From positions 1 through 64,000 of the forward strand of contig CAYXBK010000021.1 in the NCBI GenBank assembly GCA_964463165.1: a stretch of 64,000 bases of DNA, read 5' to 3'. How positions within the stretch are numbered: the stretch's first letter is position 1; each line of letters begins with the position of its first letter. The stretch is from UBA7236 sp964463165. Lineage in GTDB: Bacteria > Bacteroidota > Bacteroidia > Chitinophagales > BACL12. A program made the translations under genes and the position numbers. Below the pieces are notes generated by a model, which saw only the letters and a program-made list of their open reading frames with translations, was not told where the DNA came from and made no database searches. Below are positions 8,928-16,981 of the stretch, piece by piece.

Positions 8928-9701
8928 ATGCTGAAACTCGACAAACCCCTCGCTTTTATTGATCTTGAAACAACCGGTATCAATCTGGGTGTTGACCGTA
9001 TCGTTGAAATAAGTATTTTGAAAATTTCACCGAACGGAAGTCAGGATACAAAAACATTGCGTATCAATCCTGAAATGCATATTCCCGAAGCAGCATCAAA
9101 TGTGCATGGAATTTTTGATGCGGATGTGAAAAATGCGCCTACATTTAAACAGGTTTCAAATGAAATCCGCGACTTCCTCGACAATTGTGATATTGCGGGA
9201 TACAATTCAAATAAATTCGATGTGCCCATGCTGATCGAAGAATTTTTGCGTGCCGATACAGGATTTGATGAAAACCGTCGTTATATTGACGTGATGCGCA
9301 TTTTCACCCTCATGGAAAAAAGAACGCTTGAAGCTGCCTATAAATATTTCTGCAATAAAGAATTGGTAAATGCCCATTCTGCCGAAGGCGATGTAATTGC
9401 AACATATGAAGTACTGGTTGCACAACTCGATCGTTATAAAGAAGATTTAAAAAATGATGTGCAGGCATTGCATGAATTTACCAAGGATGGTGATTTTGTG
9501 GATTTCGGCAGGAGAATGATTTTAAAAGACGGTGTTGAATATTTCAATTTCGGAAAATATAACGGGCAATCCTGCGAAGAGGTATATAAACGTGAACCGC
9601 AATATTTCGACTGGATTTACAGAAGTGATTTTCCACGGCATACGAAATTGAAATTAAAAATGATCGAATTCAGAATTAAAAATCAACGCACACATTCATA
9701 G
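8928..9701 (+). CDS. DEDDh-family 3'-5' exonuclease (DnaQ-like)
   Basis: 257 aa. Exo I motif D12-L-E14, a second Asp in the NSNKFDVP segment (D98), and Exo III H150-x4-D155 (AHSAEGD) make a complete DEDDh active site for two-metal phosphodiester hydrolysis, as in DNA polymerase III epsilon and RNase T. After about residue 190 a small C-terminal domain (MILKDGVEYFNFGKYNGQS..., DFPRHTK) resembles the DUF3820-type tail attached to many Bacteroidota members of this family. It lies between Mpl and a glycosyltransferase with spacings of 9 and 8 bases. The exact role (proofreading, repair or RNA trimming) cannot be told. Confidence 0.88.
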   Translation: MLKLDKPLAFIDLETTGINLGVDRIVEISILKISPNGSQDTKTLRINPEMHIPEAASNVHGIFDADVKNAPTFKQVSNEIRDFLDNCDIAGYNSNKFDVPMLIEEFLRADTGFDENRRYIDVMRIFTLMEKRTLEAAYKYFCNKELVNAHSAEGDVIATYEVLVAQLDRYKEDLKNDVQALHEFTKDGDFVDFGRRMILKDGVEYFNFGKYNGQSCEEVYKREPQYFDWIYRSDFPRHTKLKLKMIEFRIKNQRTHS

Positions 9702-9709
9702 AAATTATT

Positions 9710-10444
9710 TTGGCAGCTGCACTTGTAGTCATACCAACTTTTAACGAACAGGCAAATATTGCCCGGATGATTCATGCGGTTATGCAGTTGCAGGATCAAT
9801 TTGACCTGCTCATCATTGATGATAATTCTCCGGACGGTACGGCACAGGAAGTGCGCAATCTGCAAACACAATATCCCGGCAGATTATTTCTGCAGGAACG
9901 TCCAGGAAAACTCGGTTTAGGAACTGCATATATTCACGGATTTAAATGGGCCCTGCAAAATAATTATGCATTTATTATTGAAATGGATGCTGATTTTTCA
10001 CACGACCCGCACGATTTACACCGCCTGCTCGAAGCATGTAAAGGTGAAGCCGATGTGGTTGTGGGTTCGCGTTATGTGACGAATGGAAAAGTTGTAAACT
10101 GGCCTGCCGACAGGATCATATTATCGAAAGGTGCATCGCTGTATGTGCGGATGATTACCTGGATACCCGTGAAAGATACAACCGCAGGTTTTGTTTGTTA
10201 TAAAAGAAAAGTGCTTGAATCGATCGACCTTGATGCAATTCGTTTTATTGGTTATGCATTTCAGATCGAATTAAAATATGCCGCATGGAAATGCGGATTT
10301 AAAATCGTTGAAATTCCAATTGTGTTTAAAGACCGTGAAGCCGGGATTTCAAAAATGAGCAAGGGTATTTTCAAAGAGGCTGTATTGGGAGTATTGAAAA
10401 TGAAATGGAAAAGCATGTTCACCACTTACCGGAAACCAGCATGA
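9710..10444 (+). CDS. Polyprenol monophosphomannose synthase-like glycosyltransferase (GT2)
   Basis: 244 aa. The only sensible start is a TTG 8 bases after the preceding stop; from it the GT2 core begins at once (ALVVIPTFNE). DDNSPDGT (37-44) and the DAD metal motif at D93-D95 (EMDADFSHDP) match dolichol/polyprenol-phosphate mannose synthases, as does the GSRYV..G...W stretch and the REAGISKMS segment near residue 210. There are no C-terminal membrane helices, so it is the short, soluble type. It would transfer a hexose from a nucleotide sugar to a polyprenyl phosphate at the inner face of the cytoplasmic membrane. Its stop overlaps the corA start (ATGA). Confidence 0.85.
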   Translation: MAAALVVIPTFNEQANIARMIHAVMQLQDQFDLLIIDDNSPDGTAQEVRNLQTQYPGRLFLQERPGKLGLGTAYIHGFKWALQNNYAFIIEMDADFSHDPHDLHRLLEACKGEADVVVGSRYVTNGKVVNWPADRIILSKGASLYVRMITWIPVKDTTAGFVCYKRKVLESIDLDAIRFIGYAFQIELKYAAWKCGFKIVEIPIVFKDREAGISKMSKGIFKEAVLGVLKMKWKSMFTTYRKPA

Positions 10445-11535
10445 AAAAAGAGCCTGAAATAAATCCGAACAAATACAGGATCGTACCGCGGGAAAGAAAA
10501 AAATCAGGGCTCCCGCCGGGCACACTTGTTTATACCGGGCAAAAAACAAATGAACCTACCGGTATTACCGTACTTATTTACGATGAAAATAATTTTGAAG
10601 AAAAAACATTTACGGAAAAAGATGATTATCTGAATTTTGATGCGAATGGAAAACTGGTCTGGATCAACGTAAATGGTTTGAACCATATTGATGTCATTGA
10701 AAAGATCAGCAAACATTTTCAATTACACCCGCTCATTTCTGAAGATATTTTAAATGTATACCAGGTTCCGAAAATTGATGAATACCCCGAAAATGACCTG
10801 ATCTATATTACCTTAAATGAATTTTATTTTGAGATCGGTTCACTCGATCATGATCAGATCAGCATCATTCTCGGAAATAATTTTGTCCTTTCGTTTCAGG
10901 AAGAAGAAGGGGATTATTTCGGCGTACTTCGTGAAAGGCTGCGCAACGGAAAAGGGAATATCCGGAAACGCGGGCCAGATTATCTCGCTTATGCTTTAAT
11001 TGACGGCGTGCTCGACAGTTATTATGAAATTGTTGACCGCTATTCGGATGAACTTGAAAAAATTGAAAACGATATATTTAAATACAAAAACAAAAGCCAT
11101 CTGCACCGCATTCATCATGTAAATAAGGCATTGATTTATTTGCGCAGAACGATCAATCCTCTGAAGGAAATGTGTTTCAAACTGCTCAAGGAAGACATGA
11201 TCCTGATCGATGAAAAAACAAAGCCTTTTTTAAAAGACCTGCAGGATCATGTGAACCAGATCGTGAATCAGATTGATGTGGACCGGGAATATTTATCAGA
11301 CCTGATTCAAACTAATACAGCCAATATGAACTCCCATTTGAATGAGATCATTAAAGTACTAACACTGGTTTCCTCTATTTTCATTCCTCTCACATTTATT
11401 GTCGGAGTTTACGGCATGAACTTTGACAATTTGCCGGAGTTGCATACCCAAAACGGTTACTATATTGTTTGGGGAATAATGATCATAATTGCCATCGTGC
11501 AGTTTATCATCTTTAAGATCAAAAAATGGCTATAA
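10441..11535 (+). CDS. corA: CorA magnesium/cobalt transporter
   Basis: 364 aa from the ATG that overlaps the previous stop codon; an upstream ATG at 10405 would reach back into the glycosyltransferase and is less likely. The long N-terminal cytoplasmic domain is followed by a helical stalk and two membrane helices near the C-terminus (about 300-320 and 335-355). Between them lies the YGMNF signature, which forms the mouth of the pentameric pore. The protein ends in a basic tail (KIKKWL). By family it moves Mg2+ into the cell and gates according to internal Mg2+. Translational coupling with the GT2 gene is implied by the 4-base overlap. Confidence 0.95.
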   Translation: MKKEPEINPNKYRIVPRERKKSGLPPGTLVYTGQKTNEPTGITVLIYDENNFEEKTFTEKDDYLNFDANGKLVWINVNGLNHIDVIEKISKHFQLHPLISEDILNVYQVPKIDEYPENDLIYITLNEFYFEIGSLDHDQISIILGNNFVLSFQEEEGDYFGVLRERLRNGKGNIRKRGPDYLAYALIDGVLDSYYEIVDRYSDELEKIENDIFKYKNKSHLHRIHHVNKALIYLRRTINPLKEMCFKLLKEDMILIDEKTKPFLKDLQDHVNQIVNQIDVDREYLSDLIQTNTANMNSHLNEIIKVLTLVSSIFIPLTFIVGVYGMNFDNLPELHTQNGYYIVWGIMIIIAIVQFIIFKIKKWL

Positions 11536-11565
11536 TTTTAATGAACATACATAAAACAAACAGCT

Positions 11566-12357
11566 ATGCGAATTACTTTACTTCTCTTGTCGGCATTCCT
11601 CACCATCAGTACAATTTCTGAAGCGCAGCAAAGGGCGAATACATCCAACGCATTTTATTTCGGGCTCGGTTTTGATATCGGCATACCCAAAAATGATTTC
11701 AGCGAGATCAATGATAATGTTGCTTTCGGAGGCGGCTTCGATTTTTTCTATCAGCCTTCTGTAAAAATTCCGATCCTCATCGGTGCTGATTTTGCTTTTA
11801 TGAACAACGGTTATAAAATGGACAGACAAACATTAACTGCCGATATTGTTGCAGGCGGCACCGTGATTCAAACACTTTATTTCCCGATGCGTATCGAAAC
11901 TTCAAATTCGATCAATACCGGCCACCTCGACCTCAGGTTTTTATCTCCTACAAAATTTTTCAAACCCTATCTCGATGCATTTATCGGGTTCAATAATTTT
12001 TCAACCAATACGGAAGTGTGGGATGAATCGGAAGAATATTATTTAAGCGAAGAAGATAATCCGCTTATCACCAGAGCAAATCAAAATTCATCATGGACAT
12101 ATAATTATGGCGGCGCTGTCGGCTTAATGGTTGAAGTAAATCCAAGCATCCTGATAAATGCACGGGTTGCATATCAACTCGGCGGCGAAGCAGAATATTA
12201 TGTGAAAGACGATATCGAAGAATGGGAGCTCGTATTTAATACGGTTCCAATCAGCCAGGATGATGTGAGCGGAGATGATATTGATATTGCTGCTGTTCCC
12301 AAAGAATCAAAAACCGATATGATACTCGGCACATTGGGTGTCACATTCAAATTTTAA
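11566..12357 (+). CDS. Predicted outer-membrane beta-barrel protein
   Basis: 263 aa with a signal peptide (ITLLLLSAFLTISTISEAQ) and repeated amphipathic beta strands (FYFGLGFDIG, AFGGGFDFFY, GAVGLMVEV), ending in a C-terminal phenylalanine (TLGVTFKF) as required for barrel insertion by BamA. It starts 30 bases after corA and is followed by a terminator, so it ends the transcription unit. It belongs to the broad opacity-type porin group; a specific function cannot be assigned. Confidence 0.7.
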   Translation: MRITLLLLSAFLTISTISEAQQRANTSNAFYFGLGFDIGIPKNDFSEINDNVAFGGGFDFFYQPSVKIPILIGADFAFMNNGYKMDRQTLTADIVAGGTVIQTLYFPMRIETSNSINTGHLDLRFLSPTKFFKPYLDAFIGFNNFSTNTEVWDESEEYYLSEEDNPLITRANQNSSWTYNYGGAVGLMVEVNPSILINARVAYQLGGEAEYYVKDDIEEWELVFNTVPISQDDVSGDDIDIAAVPKESKTDMILGTLGVTFKF

Positions 12358-12381
12358 AATACAAGAATTAGAAATACCGTT

Positions 12382-12408
12382 TAGCCAGGTTCCTAACCTG
12401 GCTTTTTT
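12382..12408 (+). terminator. Rho-independent terminator
   Basis: A perfect 9-bp stem AGCCAGGTT / AACCTGGCT with a 3-base loop is followed directly by TTTTTT. It closes the mpl-to-barrel run of genes. Confidence 0.93.
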
Positions 12409-12476
12409 ATTTATTGCTGGTCTCAACTAAACCCACACTAACTTTAAGATGCATTCCGTTTTAACTTTCAGGCAAA

Positions 12477-13106
12477 ATGATCACACCGCGGCATCCGGTA
12501 TTTAAAAATCTACATTTCGGCTACTGGCTGATCGTGATCTTATGCCTTGTTCTTACCTGGTTTATGCTGCGCTGGTTTGATGTTATTCCATCTTCGAATA
12601 AATATGCATTTGCGATCGGCACCGCCATCGATTCGATAAATGGTGTTGAAGTTTTTTTTAATGGTGAATTAGGACATGTGAAAGAAAAAAATATTGCTGC
12701 CGACGGATATAATATCGGTTTAAAATGGCAATGCGTTGAATTTGTTAAACGCTATTACCTCGAACATTTCAATCACGAAATGCCGGATGCTTTCGGCAAT
12801 GCAAAAGATTTTTTTGATGATAAGCTTCCTGATGCATCCTACAATGAACAAAGAGCACTCGTGCAATATGCAAATCCCAGTTTAAAAAAACCCCGGGAAG
12901 ACGACATCATAGTTTTTGACGGGCATATCGGAAATAAATACGGGCATATTGCAATTATTTCAAAAGTGTATGAAGATAAAATTGAAATCATTCAGCAAAA
13001 CCCCGGGCCTGATGACCCGTCGAGAGAAGAATTAAAATTGATTTTTGAAAACAACCATTGGAAAGTAGATCAGAAAAGATGTTTGGGCTGGTTGAGAATT
13101 GAGTGA
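12477..13106 (+). CDS. Membrane-anchored CHAP-domain amidase/peptidase
   Basis: 209 aa. One N-terminal membrane helix (about 15-32, GYWLIVILCLVLTWFML) with the rest outside the membrane. The CHAP catalytic pair is visible: C86 in LKWQCVEFVKRYY and H157 in KYGHIAIIS, followed by EIIQQNPG where the third polar residue sits. CHAP enzymes cleave peptidoglycan peptides or, in the glutathionylspermidine amidase group, small amides; the CVEFVKRYY pattern resembles the latter group. With Mpl upstream, wall turnover is the simplest reading, but this is inference. Confidence 0.82.
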   Translation: MITPRHPVFKNLHFGYWLIVILCLVLTWFMLRWFDVIPSSNKYAFAIGTAIDSINGVEVFFNGELGHVKEKNIAADGYNIGLKWQCVEFVKRYYLEHFNHEMPDAFGNAKDFFDDKLPDASYNEQRALVQYANPSLKKPREDDIIVFDGHIGNKYGHIAIISKVYEDKIEIIQQNPGPDDPSREELKLIFENNHWKVDQKRCLGWLRIE

Positions 13107-13109
13107 TGG

Positions 13110-13270
13110 GAATTGCGAATTTCGGATTGTGAATTGCGAATTCACAACCGAGTTCCGAAAAATATTTTTTGATAGTTCAGGTAATTTATTTCCGTTAAGA
13201 TTTGATTTTTCTAACTCTTGATTCTAGCTGCTACCTGATACTTTATACCTGATACTTTATACCTGATACC
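13110..13270 (+). repeat. Degenerate intergenic repeats (GAATTGCGAATT pair and a 14-bp tandem)
   Basis: The word GAATTGCGAATT occurs at 13110-13121 and again at 13131-13142. Further on, a 14-bp unit (ACCTGATACTTTAT) is present 2.7 times at 13233-13270. No coding potential is apparent between the CHAP gene and the convergent DUF4252-like gene apart from these words. Confidence 0.8.
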
Positions 13271-13280
13271 TAAAACAAAA

Positions 13281-13306
13281 GCCCGCAGACACTCCTGACT
13301 GCGGGC
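13281..13306 (-). terminator. Terminator for the DUF4252-like pair
   Basis: Stem GCCCGCAG / CTGCGGGC. The T-run (TTTTGTTTTA) follows only when read on the minus strand, so it serves the gene at 13348-13848. Confidence 0.85.
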
Positions 13307-13347
13307 GTGGAAGCTTGAAAGCTTCGGCCTATGAATTTGTTTGACTA

Positions 13348-13848
13348 TTAATCGATCATGTCTGTATAATTTCCGACGAGGTTACTGATATCTTCCGGAC
13401 TGATCCTGCAATTCATTTTTAAATAAACGTATGTTTCATCTTTTTCGTCTACGATCACCACCATGCGTTTTATTTTTCCTTTCTTATTTACTTTGATGCT
13501 GATATTTACTTTCTCTTCTGCTGTATAAACGGAAACCAATTCTTTATAATCTTTTTTCTCCAGCCTGTTTAATTTTCTTGTTACTTTTTTATCCGTCCTC
13601 TCAGAATAATATTCTCCTTCCCTGATGCAGATATTCATATTGCCGATCTTGTGAATAAAATCTACCGCCATTGCATCTTCACCATCTACATGATCTTCTG
13701 CTATTCCTGCCGCCATTTTAATTAAGAAACCCGGTATCCAGAGATTTAATTTTGTATCATCTCCACTTGTTTCGGCAGGGCCTTCTGCGAATGCTGCAGT
13801 TGAAAGCAGCAGGATGATCATGGTTATAAGGCTTAATTTGATTTTCAT
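13348..13848 (-). CDS. DUF4252-like secreted protein
   Basis: 166 aa with a signal peptide ending AAFAEG. The body has the pattern seen in DUF4252 proteins of Bacteroidota: a central strand with KELVSVYTAEEKVNISIK, a KRMVVIVDEKDETYVYLKM strand pair, and an ISPEDISNLV tail. Function unknown; members are small periplasmic or lipid-anchored proteins often found in tandem. It follows its paralogue (13874-14395) by 25 bases and is closed by the terminator at 13281-13306. Only the C-terminal half resembles the neighbour well, so the family call is moderate. Confidence 0.65.
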   Translation of the reverse strand: MKIKLSLITMIILLLSTAAFAEGPAETSGDDTKLNLWIPGFLIKMAAGIAEDHVDGEDAMAVDFIHKIGNMNICIREGEYYSERTDKKVTRKLNRLEKKDYKELVSVYTAEEKVNISIKVNKKGKIKRMVVIVDEKDETYVYLKMNCRISPEDISNLVGNYTDMID

Positions 13849-13873
13849 ATATCAGCTTTTAAAGAATAGGAAA

Positions 13874-14395
13874 TTATTTGTTTTCAATTTTTTCGAGTTC
13901 ATCCAGATGATCAATTCCCATCTCGGATAATTTTGAAATATTTTTCATATCGATAATTCCATTGATCCATACGAGCACGAATTCTTCTTCATCCTGCACC
14001 AGTAAAATCATTTCTTCAATCACAGAATCAGATGCAGTTTTACCAAGCATGATCACCTGCTCACCATCCGAATTCACGGTCATCAGTTCTTCATATTTCC
14101 CTGATGGCAATAATTTTTGTGCTTCCGCAAATAATTCTTTTGACTTAACATTTCCTTCCGAATTTTCGAATGCGAGTATTTTCACTCCCTTTATTCCTTC
14201 AACAAGTTCTTTCACATCAGCCTGATCGACCGGTGTTGCGGAAGCTGCAAGTGCAAATAATTTTTCTGATACGTTCACGCTTGTGAAACCCGTTTTACCT
14301 TCATATTTTTCGAAGAACATGGTTAATGCATCTACCTGTGAAAAGGCGATACTTGTAGCTGCAAAGAAACTTGCAAATAAGATGATCTTTTTCAT
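13874..14395 (-). CDS. DUF4252-like secreted protein
   Basis: 173 aa from the ATG at 14395, which gives a clean signal peptide (MKKIILFASFFAATSIAFSQ). The frame stays open back to 14557, but that extension begins with the translated palindrome of a REP element (MPGLTRHL) and is not part of the gene. The body is DUF4252-like: FTSVNVSEKLFALA near the start, EELMTVNSDGEQVIMLGK, then EEFVLVWINGIIDMKNISKLSE. It is the first gene of the pair. Function unknown. Confidence 0.75.
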   Translation of the reverse strand: MKKIILFASFFAATSIAFSQVDALTMFFEKYEGKTGFTSVNVSEKLFALAASATPVDQADVKELVEGIKGVKILAFENSEGNVKSKELFAEAQKLLPSGKYEELMTVNSDGEQVIMLGKTASDSVIEEMILLVQDEEEFVLVWINGIIDMKNISKLSEMGIDHLDELEKIENK

Positions 14396-14492
14396 AGTCA
14401 ATTTTTTTAGTTGTTTTGAAATTTGAACATAAGGCGATGAGGGGGAGGAAAAAGTTACAATTCCGCAAAAAAAATTGAGGAATCTGCCCAAA

Positions 14493-14573
14493 AATCCTGT
14501 CATTGCAAGCCTGACATTCAATCTGCTAAAGTGAAGATGCCGGGTCAGGCCCGGCATGACAATTCGTAGGATT
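14493..14573. repeat. REP-type palindromic element
   Basis: Outer arms AATCCT (14493-14498) / AGGATT (14568-14573) enclose a perfect inner palindrome ATGCCGGG-TCAGG-CCCGGCAT at 14537-14557. A diverged copy of the same core lies at 21362-21382. It is upstream of, and reads falsely into, the DUF4252-like gene. The rest of the 14396-14683 gap shows nothing else. Confidence 0.8.
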
Positions 14574-14683
14574 GGGAATATAAGTCACGAGCGGATTACT
14601 CTAAATAACAACAATGTCATTTAGAAAATTGAACTTACATTGGAGGCTTGAAGCGCAATCTGAAGTCAAAACATATCGGTTCT

Positions 14684-15154
14684 TTATGATTTTGATATAA
14701 AAATCACCAACAGCAATAATTGGAAGAATAAATTATCCAGTCTTACATTGAGATTAATGGGAGCAGATTTAAGATCGGTATAAAGCAAAGGGAGATTTTT
14801 AACATCCTTGATCTTACCTTCAATGCTGTAAACAAATCTTTTTACATCCCAGCCGATATATTTTTCCTGGCGCTTATTTAAAATATATTTTTCGGGCAAT
14901 TTGGGATGGCCTTCAATGAGTTTATTGAAATTATAATTTTTCTGATAGGCGGCATCAATGGATGCAAGGCTGATTTTTTCAATCAATGTGATGAGATTCA
15001 CCTGTTCTTTATCTCTGTGTTCTAATAATTTGAGATTATCCCGAAATTCACGGAGCAGATCATTTTTAATAATATCCTTCGATTTCGACCTTTCGGTGAG
15101 CCATGTAAATAAATCCTTTACGCTGTCGACACCAAGATTCAGATAATCTGCCAT
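14684..15154 (-). CDS. Hypothetical protein, mostly helical
   Basis: 156 aa, not recognised. No signal peptide. The sequence is rich in K, L, E and D with predicted amphipathic helices (DSVKDLFTWLTERSKSKDII, LLREFRDNLKLLEHRDKEQVNLITLIEKI) and ends in a hydrophobic stretch LFFQLLLLVIFISKS that could be a C-terminal membrane anchor. It lies on the same strand as, and 60 bases after, the NlpC/P60 gene; a shared transcript is possible. The protein composition looks genuine, but the family is unknown. Confidence 0.6.
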   Translation of the reverse strand: MADYLNLGVDSVKDLFTWLTERSKSKDIIKNDLLREFRDNLKLLEHRDKEQVNLITLIEKISLASIDAAYQKNYNFNKLIEGHPKLPEKYILNKRQEKYIGWDVKRFVYSIEGKIKDVKNLPLLYTDLKSAPINLNVRLDNLFFQLLLLVIFISKS

Positions 15155-15214
15155 TGCTATGGGAGTTGAATTAGTTATGCAAGATACTATAAAAGCCAGT
15201 TTCTTTGAAACGGA

Positions 15215-15748
15215 TCATTTGCTGCCAATCACTCTTCGCACTTCCAAAAACCGTTTATAATAATATGTCTCACCAAATTCATTGCTGATCCGCACACCGC
15301 CTGATGCTTCCGATGAAGTATGTATAAATGTAAATCCGTTTTTCTCATCATACGATAAAACAATTCCAACATGTCCCGGATCTCCTCCAAATGCTTCACG
15401 GCCGGTAAATAAGATCAGGTCACCCGGCTGCGCCTCATTATATGCCACGGGTTTACCTGCATCAAATTGCAGATCGGATGTGCGTGGTAAATCAACACCA
15501 TATTTTTTATAGACATAACAAATAAATCCCGAGCAGTCGAAACCAATATGCGGATCGGTGCCACCCCACACATAGGGCACGCCTATAAATGTTTTTGCAT
15601 ATTGAATAATACTATCGGCAATGGCATTCCTTTCCAATTCGGAAGAATCGATCGTTGTTTGTTCAAGCCACCATGGGTTTAACTGTGCGTATGTGATTTG
15701 TGAGCAGAAGAAAAAACATATACTGATGATATATGCTTTAATATGCAT
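15215..15748 (-). CDS. Secreted NlpC/P60 cysteine peptidase
   Basis: 177 aa with a signal peptide (AYIISICFFFCSQITYAQ). The NlpC/P60 domain fills the rest: catalytic C72 in FDCSGF, H126 in DPGHVGIV and a third polar site H143 in FIHTSS. PYVWGGTDP and QPGDLILF are standard for the family. These enzymes cleave the D-Glu-DAP bond in peptidoglycan stems. The start codon overlaps the stop of the SET-domain gene by one base, so the two are translationally linked. Confidence 0.92.
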   Translation of the reverse strand: MHIKAYIISICFFFCSQITYAQLNPWWLEQTTIDSSELERNAIADSIIQYAKTFIGVPYVWGGTDPHIGFDCSGFICYVYKKYGVDLPRTSDLQFDAGKPVAYNEAQPGDLILFTGREAFGGDPGHVGIVLSYDEKNGFTFIHTSSEASGGVRISNEFGETYYYKRFLEVRRVIGSK

Positions 15749-16230
15749 TACGGATGCTGCTTTTTATTTTTGGCTTTTATTTTTTCACGTTCCCACCAAA
15801 CAGGCGTTGCATCATCAGGATCGAGATTATAATTTACGGTGATCTCCTCCCCTGCTTTAATATCGCGGTGAGCTTCAAATTCGAGTACGTTCAGTGTGAA
15901 GTCCGGATTATATTTTGCATTAGGCGTATAACTGTGATTGTATAACGACCCGAAGCCAAGCGCTAGTGCACCTTTTCTGCCCCGGTCGCCCCATTCGAAA
16001 TAATATTCATACAGAAAGGTATCATTTATCACAAGCCTGTCTTTTTCGCTGAATACGATCATGGGTGCCACTTCTATCACAGTGCCTTTTTTGATATTCT
16101 TGGAAGTGAATACGCCCCTTCCCCGGTCGGGTGTTCTGGCAACAAAAATATGATTCGGTAAAAAAGGTGTGAGGTTTTTAATTGTGTTGGTTGACCTTGT
16201 GACTTTGTGAATTTTTTTCCCCTTGCTCAT
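15748..16230 (-). CDS. SET-domain protein (putative lysine methyltransferase)
   Basis: 160 aa, a single SET domain. Diagnostic segments: RGRGVFTSKNIKKGTVIE (37-53) at the N-terminus, YNHSYTPNA (97-105) with the AdoMet-binding NHS, and AGEEITVNY (126-134) ending in the catalytic Tyr region. No post-SET cysteines. The protein is cytoplasmic by sequence; the target is unknown. Small stand-alone SET proteins occur in many bacteria. It is followed, with one overlapping base, by the NlpC/P60 gene and preceded 8 bases away by a small 87-aa gene, forming a three-gene unit. Confidence 0.88.
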   Translation of the reverse strand: MSKGKKIHKVTRSTNTIKNLTPFLPNHIFVARTPDRGRGVFTSKNIKKGTVIEVAPMIVFSEKDRLVINDTFLYEYYFEWGDRGRKGALALGFGSLYNHSYTPNAKYNPDFTLNVLEFEAHRDIKAGEEITVNYNLDPDDATPVWWEREKIKAKNKKQHP

Positions 16231-16238
16231 TTTTGAAA

Positions 16239-16502
16239 TTAATTTTTATTGCCTGTGATTGTAATGATCTCTTTTTTCAGGCGGGCAAATATATCATTAA
16301 AATATTTTTTTCTCGGGATGATTTTATCCAGTGTCCGCTCTTTGTTCACTTCCGGAATAAGCGTTTCATATACCCCGATGAGGTCATCAATTTTTTGCCT
16401 TACAATTTTTTCATCTGTACCCTCGAGTGCTGAAAGAGAAACCAGGTCGATCGCATCGGCGATCCGGTATTGCATATATTTTTTTGCAGAACGCTTATTC
16501 AT
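16239..16502 (-). CDS. Small hypothetical protein, 87 aa
   Basis: The ATG at 16502 is preferred over the one at 16544 because the longer version would run into the divergent ybaB promoter. The protein is basic and helical (MNKRSAKKYMQYRIADAI..., RLKKEIITITGNKN) with no signal peptide. No family recognised. It diverges from ybaB with 53 bases between starts and leads the SET/NlpC unit, with 8 bases to the SET gene. Confidence 0.6.
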   Translation of the reverse strand: MNKRSAKKYMQYRIADAIDLVSLSALEGTDEKIVRQKIDDLIGVYETLIPEVNKERTLDKIIPRKKYFNDIFARLKKEIITITGNKN

Positions 16503-16504
16503 TA

Positions 16505-16535
16505 TTCGGCAAAGGTAAGAATTCAGGTATCTTTG
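16505..16535 (+). promoter_or_regulatory. Candidate Bacteroidota-type promoter for ybaB
   Basis: TATCTTTG (16528-16535) fits the -7 consensus TAnnTTTG. TTCG, 19 bases upstream (16505-16508), is one base from the -33 consensus TTTG. It places the start of transcription about 15 bases before the ybaB ATG. Confidence 0.5.
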
Positions 16536-16555
16536 CACAAACAACCCTGCAATTT

Positions 16556-16867
16556 ATGTTCGACATGAAGAAAGCCATGGAGATGAAAAAGAAAATGGAC
16601 GAGATTCAATCGAGGCTCGAAACCATTACCGTTGATGGCGAATCAGGCGATGGCAAATATAAAGTTACAGCGACCGTTACCGCCACAAAAAAAGTGAAGA
16701 ATATTTCCATCAGCGACGAATTAATGCAAAGTGGCGATAAAGAGCATCTCGAAGATTTAATTCTCATTGCCATCGAACGTGCGATGGAACAGGCACAAAA
16801 TGTTGCAGAAGCCGAAACGAGATCCATTGCGATGACAGGTGGATTAGGTGGTTTGTTTGGGATGTAG
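16556..16867 (+). CDS. ybaB: YbaB/EbfC nucleoid-associated protein
   Basis: 103 aa from the ATG at 16556 (MFDMKKAMEMKKKMDEIQ); longer upstream frames have no meaning. The N-terminal helix, then a DGESGDGKYKVTATV strand pair and a C-terminal helix (LEDLILIAIERAMEQAQNVAEAE) are the tweezer-like dimer fold of YbaB. It ends in the usual glycine-rich tail GGLGGLFGM. Members bind DNA and are often next to dnaX and recR; neither is present here. It has its own promoter candidate. Confidence 0.95.
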   Translation: MFDMKKAMEMKKKMDEIQSRLETITVDGESGDGKYKVTATVTATKKVKNISISDELMQSGDKEHLEDLILIAIERAMEQAQNVAEAETRSIAMTGGLGGLFGM

Positions 16868-16981
16868 AGTATTCCCACGAAGGCACGAAGAAAGAATGCA
16901 TAAAAGTTGAAGCCACTCTCCCCCTCAATACAGAAATAAGGGAGGCAAATAATAATTTATTTATACCCTATTATTCTTTTA

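Noticed and set aside
8892..8936. TAATTTTG box before the exonuclease gene as a promoter
   Set aside because: The box matches the -7 consensus, but no TTTG lies 19-21 bases upstream and the gene is 9 bases from mpl, so it is probably co-transcribed.
14396..14557. N-terminal extension of the DUF4252-like gene (MPGLTRHL...)
   Set aside because: It is a translated REP palindrome; the ATG at 14395 gives a proper signal peptide.
16427..16555. Upstream extension of ybaB
   Set aside because: It overlaps the divergent small gene and the candidate promoter; the ATG at 16556 gives the exact family length.
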